Notes under the pieces: generated by a model | Database searches by the model: none | The model's input: the letters and a program-made list of their open reading frames with translations, nothing else | What the model was told of the DNA's origin: nothing | Made by a program: the position numbers and the translations under genes | In this document: positions 14,608 through 18,527 of the stretch, piece by piece | Position numbering within the stretch: position 1 is the first letter of the stretch | How the letters are laid out: every line of letters begins with the position of its first letter | From: an uncultured Lachnospiraceae bacterium | GTDB taxonomy: Bacteria; Bacillota; Clostridia; Lachnospirales; Lachnospiraceae | NCBI GenBank assembly: GCA_910579935.1 | Contig: CAJTVQ010000060.1 | Coordinates: 1 to 18,527, forward strand | Reading direction: 5' to 3' | Length of the DNA: 18,527 nucleotides

Positions 14608-16563
14608 TTAAGGCGCCTCATTCGACGGCGGCAGGCAGACATGCTCCTTACAGACATAATACGTCGTTTTCCCGTTCAGCAGCCGATACCCCTCCGTTTC
14701 CTCCGGCAGGATCCGCACCTCTGCATAAAGGGGCAGCTCCTTCCTGATCCTTCCCTTCCATCCCTGCTCCGGTTTCCTGTCTTCCTGTGCTGCTGCCACC
14801 GTAATCTTCTGCATCGGATGCAGATGCATCAGCAAGGCAAGCAGAAACATACCATGCCCCGCCGGATACTGCCCTGCCTCTCCGGATAAAAAGGCAAGCT
14901 GCCGCTCCGCCAGCCTCCGGTATTCTTCCTCCCCCGTAATCTGGGAAAGCCGTACCAGACAGTATGCCATAACCGAATTTCCGCTGGGCAGGGCCCCGTC
15001 ATATGTTTCTTTCGGTTTCAGAATCAGCGTGTCATTTTCCGTCCCGCACAGAAAATACCCGCCGCGGCTTTCGTCCGCAAACTGCCGCCCCGCTTCCCCG
15101 CAGATCTGCTTTGCCCGCTCCAGATAAACCGCCTCGCCCGATGCTTCATACAAGTGCAGGAGCGCTGCCGTATAATAAGCATATTCATCCAGAAAACCCT
15201 TACCGGAACGGACATGGTTGCGGCAGCTCACAAACAAAAGATTTCCCTCCGCAAGATTCTTTTCGATAAACTGCTGCGCCGTTTTTGCCGCCGAAAGATA
15301 ACCGGCATTTCCCGTTGCGCAGTAAAGAACCGACAGCGCGCCGATCATAAGGGAATTCCATGAGGTCAGGATCTTGTCGTCCAAATGCAGGCGGAAACGG
15401 GATTTCCGGTGTGCGTACAGCGTTTCCTTTTCTTCTCCGAAGTCATCCGCAGCCTCATTGCCGTTTAAAAGATTGGGGATATTTTTCCCTTCAAAATTCC
15501 CCTTCCTGGTCATTCCGAAATACCTGCAGAACTTCCTGCCTCTTTTCTCACCTAAGATCTGGCAGATTTCTTCATGATCCCATACATAAAATTTTCCTTC
15601 TTCCCCCTCACTGTCCGCATCCTGCGCGGAATAAAATTCCCCTTCAGCGCCCGTCATCTCTCGCAGCACATACGCCGCCGTCTTTTCCGCCGTATCCAGA
15701 AACAGCCCGTCGCCCGATGCCTTGTAAGCCGCCCCGTAAGCCAGGATCAACAGCGCATTGTCATACAGCATTTTTTCAAAGTGGGGCACCAGATAGTACC
15801 GGTCCGTGGAGTATCTGGAAAACCCGAATCCGATATGGTCGAAAATCCCGCCCCTGCGCATCTGTTCCAAAGTCTTTTTCACCTGACTAAACACCGACTC
15901 ATCCCTGTGAATCTGCGCATATAACGTCAGGAATAACAGATTGTGCGGCGTGGGAAATTTAGGCGCACTGCCAAACCCCCCGTACGTTTCATCAAAACTT
16001 TCCGTAAAAATCCGGACCGCCCTTTCCGGCAAAAAACAGTCCACGATTCCTTCCGCTTTGTCCGTCCCCGCACCCACATGCGCTAAAATATGTCCGGCGG
16101 ATTCTGTTAATTCATCCCTGCCGCTTTTCCATTTGTCCGCAATGAGCAGCAGAACATCCTGAAATCCAGTCATGCCGTACCGTGATTCGGGCGGAAAATA
16201 GGTTCCCGCGAAAAACGGTTTCTGCTCCGGCGTCAGGAAAATACTCATCGGCCATCCGCCGCTTCCCGTCAATGCCTGACAGACCGACATATAAACGCTG
16301 TCAATGTCAGGACGTTCCTCCCTGTCCACTTTAATGGAAACAAAGTTTCGGTTGAGAATTTCCGCGATATCCGCATTTTCAAAACTTTCCCGTTCCATCA
16401 CATGACACCAGTGACAGGTGCTGTAACCTATGCTCAAAAACACGGGTTTGTCCTCCTGCGCCGCTTTTTCGAATGCTTCGTCTCCCCACGGATACCAGTC
16501 CACCGGGTTCTCCGAATGCTGTAAAAGATAAGGACTGCTTTGCCCTTTCAGATGATTGCCCAT
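14608..16563 (-). CDS. YyaL/SSP411-type thioredoxin-domain protein
   Basis: A 651-residue protein of the DUF255 / YyaL / spermatogenesis-associated-20 family. The N-terminal thioredoxin-like domain opens LKGQSSPYLLQHSENPVDWY and has CHWCHVM (Cys50, Cys53), then GGWPMSIFLTP and GTYFPPES. The remaining ~450 residues form an (alpha/alpha)6 barrel-like region seen in N-acylglucosamine 2-epimerase and glycosidases (SRYSTDRYYLVPHFEKMLYDN region, LTSWNSLMIGAL). Biochemical role unknown; a cytoplasmic redox or carbohydrate-related function is usually suggested. I chose the ATG at 16563 because GGGAG lies 6 nt before it and homologues begin here; the frame extends 19 codons further without a ribosome binding site. 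Single-gene unit. Confidence 0.92.
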   Translation of the reverse strand: MGNHLKGQSSPYLLQHSENPVDWYPWGDEAFEKAAQEDKPVFLSIGYSTCHWCHVMERESFENADIAEILNRNFVSIKVDREERPDIDSVYMSVCQALTGSGGWPMSIFLTPEQKPFFAGTYFPPESRYGMTGFQDVLLLIADKWKSGRDELTESAGHILAHVGAGTDKAEGIVDCFLPERAVRIFTESFDETYGGFGSAPKFPTPHNLLFLTLYAQIHRDESVFSQVKKTLEQMRRGGIFDHIGFGFSRYSTDRYYLVPHFEKMLYDNALLILAYGAAYKASGDGLFLDTAEKTAAYVLREMTGAEGEFYSAQDADSEGEEGKFYVWDHEEICQILGEKRGRKFCRYFGMTRKGNFEGKNIPNLLNGNEAADDFGEEKETLYAHRKSRFRLHLDDKILTSWNSLMIGALSVLYCATGNAGYLSAAKTAQQFIEKNLAEGNLLFVSCRNHVRSGKGFLDEYAYYTAALLHLYEASGEAVYLERAKQICGEAGRQFADESRGGYFLCGTENDTLILKPKETYDGALPSGNSVMAYCLVRLSQITGEEEYRRLAERQLAFLSGEAGQYPAGHGMFLLALLMHLHPMQKITVAAAQEDRKPEQGWKGRIRKELPLYAEVRILPEETEGYRLLNGKTTYYVCKEHVCLPPSNEAP

Positions 16564-16760
16564 GCCTCTCTCCCTTTCCGCAGTTTCTGCTGTCATACCT
16601 GTTATCTTTATTCTCTGCATTCATCTGAATTTTATGTGCCGCCGTTCCCCCTTTCGAATCCCCTCAGTCTTTCATTGATTCTCCTGGCATCTTTCCTGTT
16701 TAACAAGTCAAAAACTCCGCCGCAGGCAGCGGGACATCAAATTTGAAACATCCCAAGGGG

Positions 16761-16837
16761 AATGTGTCTTTTAGACACATTGGCATTTGACCCTCGCGGC
16801 AGTCGCTGGAGATGCTCTGCATCTCTTAAGCAGCCGC
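16761..16837. repeat. Hairpin-rich intergenic block
   Basis: Two perfect hairpins: AATGTGTC-TTTTA-GACACATT (16761-16781) and GAGATGC-TCT-GCATCTC (16809-16825). The second is enclosed by GCGGC (16796-16800) and GCCGC (16833-16837). No T-run follows on either strand. This is the densest secondary structure in the 440 bp between the YyaL start and the ATPase fragment. It resembles multicopy intergenic repeats (REP/ERIC-like), but copy number cannot be judged from one window. Confidence 0.5.
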
Positions 16838-16900
16838 TTGGCTCGTTGCCCGCGGAAATAGAAGCAGGACCAGATTGCCGCTTCTGATGTTGTTCCCATA

Positions 16901-16929
16901 TTGTAATCCGGATATTTTTCTGATACAAT
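16901..16929 (+). promoter_or_regulatory. Promoter of the interrupted AAA-ATPase-like gene
   Basis: Plus strand: -35 TTGTAA (16901-16906), 17-nt spacer, -10 TACAAT (16924-16929), start near 16936. It still faces the truncated gene and, beyond it, the antisense strand of the integrase. Confidence 0.7.
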
Positions 16930-17002
16930 AACCTTGCAGTTGACTTGAAACACCCTGAAGAAAAACGGGACAGGACTTAATGCCCGGAAAGGGAGACGGA
17001 CC

Positions 17003-17200
17003 ATGGCAAAGACGGTAGGCATTGGAAATCGGGAGTTGCAGATGAATTTCTTGAATTTTCCTTATTTTTCAAGGCTTTTTAAGCATTATACAGTGAATTG
17101 CTATGTATTTTCCCTTGTTTTTGCCCTTATGGGCAGTTTACAGGGGAAAGTTTTTCTGAATGTATCTAATCGTTGCCCGCTACTTTATCCAAGAGCCTAG
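17003..17200 (+). pseudogene. 5' stub of an AAA-ATPase-like gene, cut by an integrative element
   Basis: The ATG at 17003 has AAAGGGAG about 10 nt upstream and starts MAKTVGIGNREL. This matches the opening of the Lachnospiraceae AAA-ATPase-like family (PF09820 type), which usually continues into a FYxDKT motif and a P-loop. Here the next residues (MNFLNFPYFSRLFKHY) do not match, and the frame runs as AT-rich sequence into the 3' end of the integrase gene. The native part is therefore about 12-14 codons. Family identification rests on a short segment. Confidence 0.5.
17108..17156 (+). terminator. Candidate terminator at the element border
   Basis: TTTTCCC (17108-17114) pairs with GGGGAAA (17143-17149), enclosing an inner GCCC-TTAT-GGGC stem (17123-17134), and TTTTT (17151-17155) follows on the plus strand. 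It could stop the transcript from the promoter at 16901 before it runs antisense through the integrase gene. Confidence 0.4.
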
Positions 17201-18464
17201 CGGAAGTCCGCTTTGCTTCTCTTGTGGCATGGGCATACACATTCATTGTGGTACTTACGTCAGAGTGTCCCAAGAGTTCCTGCACGTCCTTCGGCGCTGC
17301 ACCGTTTGACAGCAGGTTGCTTGTATAAGTATGGCGGAGCTGGTGGAAGTGAAAGCCCTCAAATCCGTCCAGTTTCTTTGCCAGTGTCCGGCAGACGATA
17401 CTCAATGTACTCGGCGTTTCAAGACAGCCGTCCGGTCTTAAACATACAAAAGAGATTTCGTTGTAATCCGCCGGAATGTCCTGCGTGTCCTCCAAGCTGT
17501 AATGCTCATAGTAAACCCTGTTTTTGTCCTGCACTTCCTTGTAATAATTGCGGTGGTACAGTTCCCCGTACTGCATCTGGTTTTTAAGCTGTTCTTTCCT
17601 TGCTTTCTTCAGTATGGCAGTAAGCGTATCTCCAAAATCAACCGTCCGCACTTTCTTACGTTTTGTCGGTCCGATAACCGTCTTATGTTTTGCACCGTCA
17701 TAGCGGACACTCCGTTTTACCGTAAGATACTGTTCCTCAAGGTTGATGTCCTGCCAAGTCAGCCCGCATACTTCGCCGATCCTAAGACCAGCATAATAGG
17801 CTATCTGTATTGGCAGAACCGCAGGGGGATTTTTCTTTTCAAGATAAGCGATAAGTTTCTCATAATTTTCATGGGAAATTGGCTGTGTGCCTGACTGTCC
17901 CATATCTTCCTCCGAAAACAAATCCACTTCCTCTGCTTTTCGTTTCAGCTTGATGTACTGCATTGGATTGAATGTAATCAGCTGCTTTGGGAATACCGCA
18001 AAACGGAACGACTGTTGTAAAACCGCTGAGAAAGAGTGGATATAGTCTTTGCTCAATCCCTTCTTCATTTTTCCATCGGGATATGTCCCTCCGAAAGTAA
18101 GCAGGTCAAGGAATGTCTGCAAATGCTCCGCTGTTACGGTTTTTAACCTTCGGTCAGCAACAGGGTGTTTCTTAATGCACCGCATCGCACCGAGATAATT
18201 TTCCACAGTACCGTTGCTAAGCGTGCCGACCTTTAATTCTTCCTCCGCCCAAATATCAAGCAGTTCCCCAAGCGTGATATTGTCAGCTTTTGCAATAAAT
18301 TTCTTTTCTTCGTAATCCTCCATTGCCTGCCTTAACAGCTTTTCCGTCTCGCTCTTGCTTTCCGTACCCGTAAACTCTTTCTGTACCAAGTTGCCGCTTG
18401 CGTCCTCCACATAGAAGCGGTAGTACCATTTCTTTCCTTTTTTTCTTACAGAACCTTTTGCCAT
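17166..18464 (-). CDS. Tyrosine recombinase / integrase (Tn916- and phage-type)
   Basis: A 432-residue site-specific recombinase that integrates and excises a mobile element by cutting att sites through a covalent phosphotyrosine. The N-terminal arm-binding domain (KGSVRKKGKKWYYRFYVE) is followed by a SAM-like core-binding domain (about 65-175). The catalytic domain carries the first Arg (YYAGLRIGEVCGLTW), HQLRHTYTSNLL (His-x-x-Arg), LGHSDVSTTMNVYAH (His and the Tyr nucleophile). All conserved residues are present, so it should be active. AAGGAG lies 9 nt before the ATG. The gene points toward the presumed attachment site at about 17040-17160. Excisionase and cargo would lie beyond the right window edge. 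Confidence 0.95.
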   Translation of the reverse strand: MAKGSVRKKGKKWYYRFYVEDASGNLVQKEFTGTESKSETEKLLRQAMEDYEEKKFIAKADNITLGELLDIWAEEELKVGTLSNGTVENYLGAMRCIKKHPVADRRLKTVTAEHLQTFLDLLTFGGTYPDGKMKKGLSKDYIHSFSAVLQQSFRFAVFPKQLITFNPMQYIKLKRKAEEVDLFSEEDMGQSGTQPISHENYEKLIAYLEKKNPPAVLPIQIAYYAGLRIGEVCGLTWQDINLEEQYLTVKRSVRYDGAKHKTVIGPTKRKKVRTVDFGDTLTAILKKARKEQLKNQMQYGELYHRNYYKEVQDKNRVYYEHYSLEDTQDIPADYNEISFVCLRPDGCLETPSTLSIVCRTLAKKLDGFEGFHFHQLRHTYTSNLLSNGAAPKDVQELLGHSDVSTTMNVYAHATREAKRTSARLLDKVAGND

Positions 18465-18527
18465 AATCCGTTCTCCTTTCGATAACGGGCAATCGGAACT
18501 GATGAAATGCTTTCTGCGTGTAAGTAT

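Larger units (their letters stand above)
17040..18527. mobile_element. End of an integrative element
   Basis: The intact integrase lies just inside a point where a chromosomal gene (ATG 17003) stops resembling its family. The AT-rich 17041-17165 stretch is a candidate attachment region. The element extends past the right window edge, so its size and type (prophage or conjugative element) are unknown. The exact core sequence cannot be fixed without the other end. Confidence 0.55.

Noticed and set aside
14540..14640. Hairpins after the YyaL gene (GCGCC-TTAAT-GGCGC and CTGCC...GGCAG) as a terminator
   Set aside because: No T-run follows either stem, so termination cannot be supported.
16771..17022. 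83-codon minus-strand frame in the hairpin-rich intergenic block
   Set aside because: It reads through palindromic DNA and over the ATPase promoter and start codon. Basic, Cys-rich composition looks like a by-product of the hairpins, and no ribosome binding site is present.
1..18527. CRISPR array, tRNA or rRNA genes
   Set aside because: No regularly spaced repeats of 23-37 bp and no tRNA or rRNA signatures were seen on either strand.

Overview
The window reads as a chromosome segment of a Gram-positive Clostridia species, most likely Lachnospiraceae. This rests on the style of the proteins, consensus sigma-A promoters, strong AGGAGG-type ribosome binding sites and moderate GC. I cannot name a species. 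Nearly all intact genes lie on the minus strand. No rRNA, tRNA or CRISPR array is visible.

Left edge (1-1298): a gene-poor scar of mobile DNA. It holds two families of short direct repeats and a palindrome (97-193). Next comes a compact type I toxin-antitoxin locus: a 30-residue holin-like membrane peptide on the minus strand at 339-431, and a short antisense RNA on the plus strand at about 256-350, the two converging on one shared hairpin terminator. A 155-bp MITE-like element with near-perfect terminal inverted repeats and a TAA duplication (605-759) follows. The rest is gene wreckage: a truncated small plus-strand ORF at 810 and a frameshifted minus-strand remnant at 993-1230.

Threonine/aspartate operon (1299-5791, minus strand): a sigma-A promoter at 5763-5791 drives an HTH-ACT domain regulator, then homoserine dehydrogenase, then an archaeal-type phosphoglycerate-mutase-like protein, then aspartate kinase. 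The mutase-like protein sits where a homoserine kinase would be expected. It matches the 'proposed homoserine kinase' branch of the alkaline-phosphatase superfamily. No GHMP-type thrB is present in the window.

Middle (5850-14389, minus strand): a SNF2 helicase followed by a SWIM zinc-finger protein, with its own promoter; a CE2-like SGNH esterase; a secreted GH53 endo-galactanase lipoprotein with Ig-like and CBM61-like C-terminal domains; and a radical SAM protein. Behind these lie two decayed genes: an AraC-type HTH vestige overlapping the radical SAM start, and a GNAT acetyltransferase with an internal deletion and frameshift.

Right edge (14608-18527): a YyaL-type thioredoxin-fold protein (minus), a hairpin-rich intergenic block, and the intact promoter, ribosome binding site and first codons of a plus-strand AAA-ATPase-like gene. 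That gene stops resembling its family after about 13 residues. Next to it is a phage/Tn916-type tyrosine integrase (17166-18464, minus). The simplest reading is that an integrative element, continuing past the right end, inserted into the ATPase gene.

The most interesting items are the type I toxin-antitoxin locus with duplicated RNA leaders, the non-canonical homoserine kinase candidate, and the integrative element junction.
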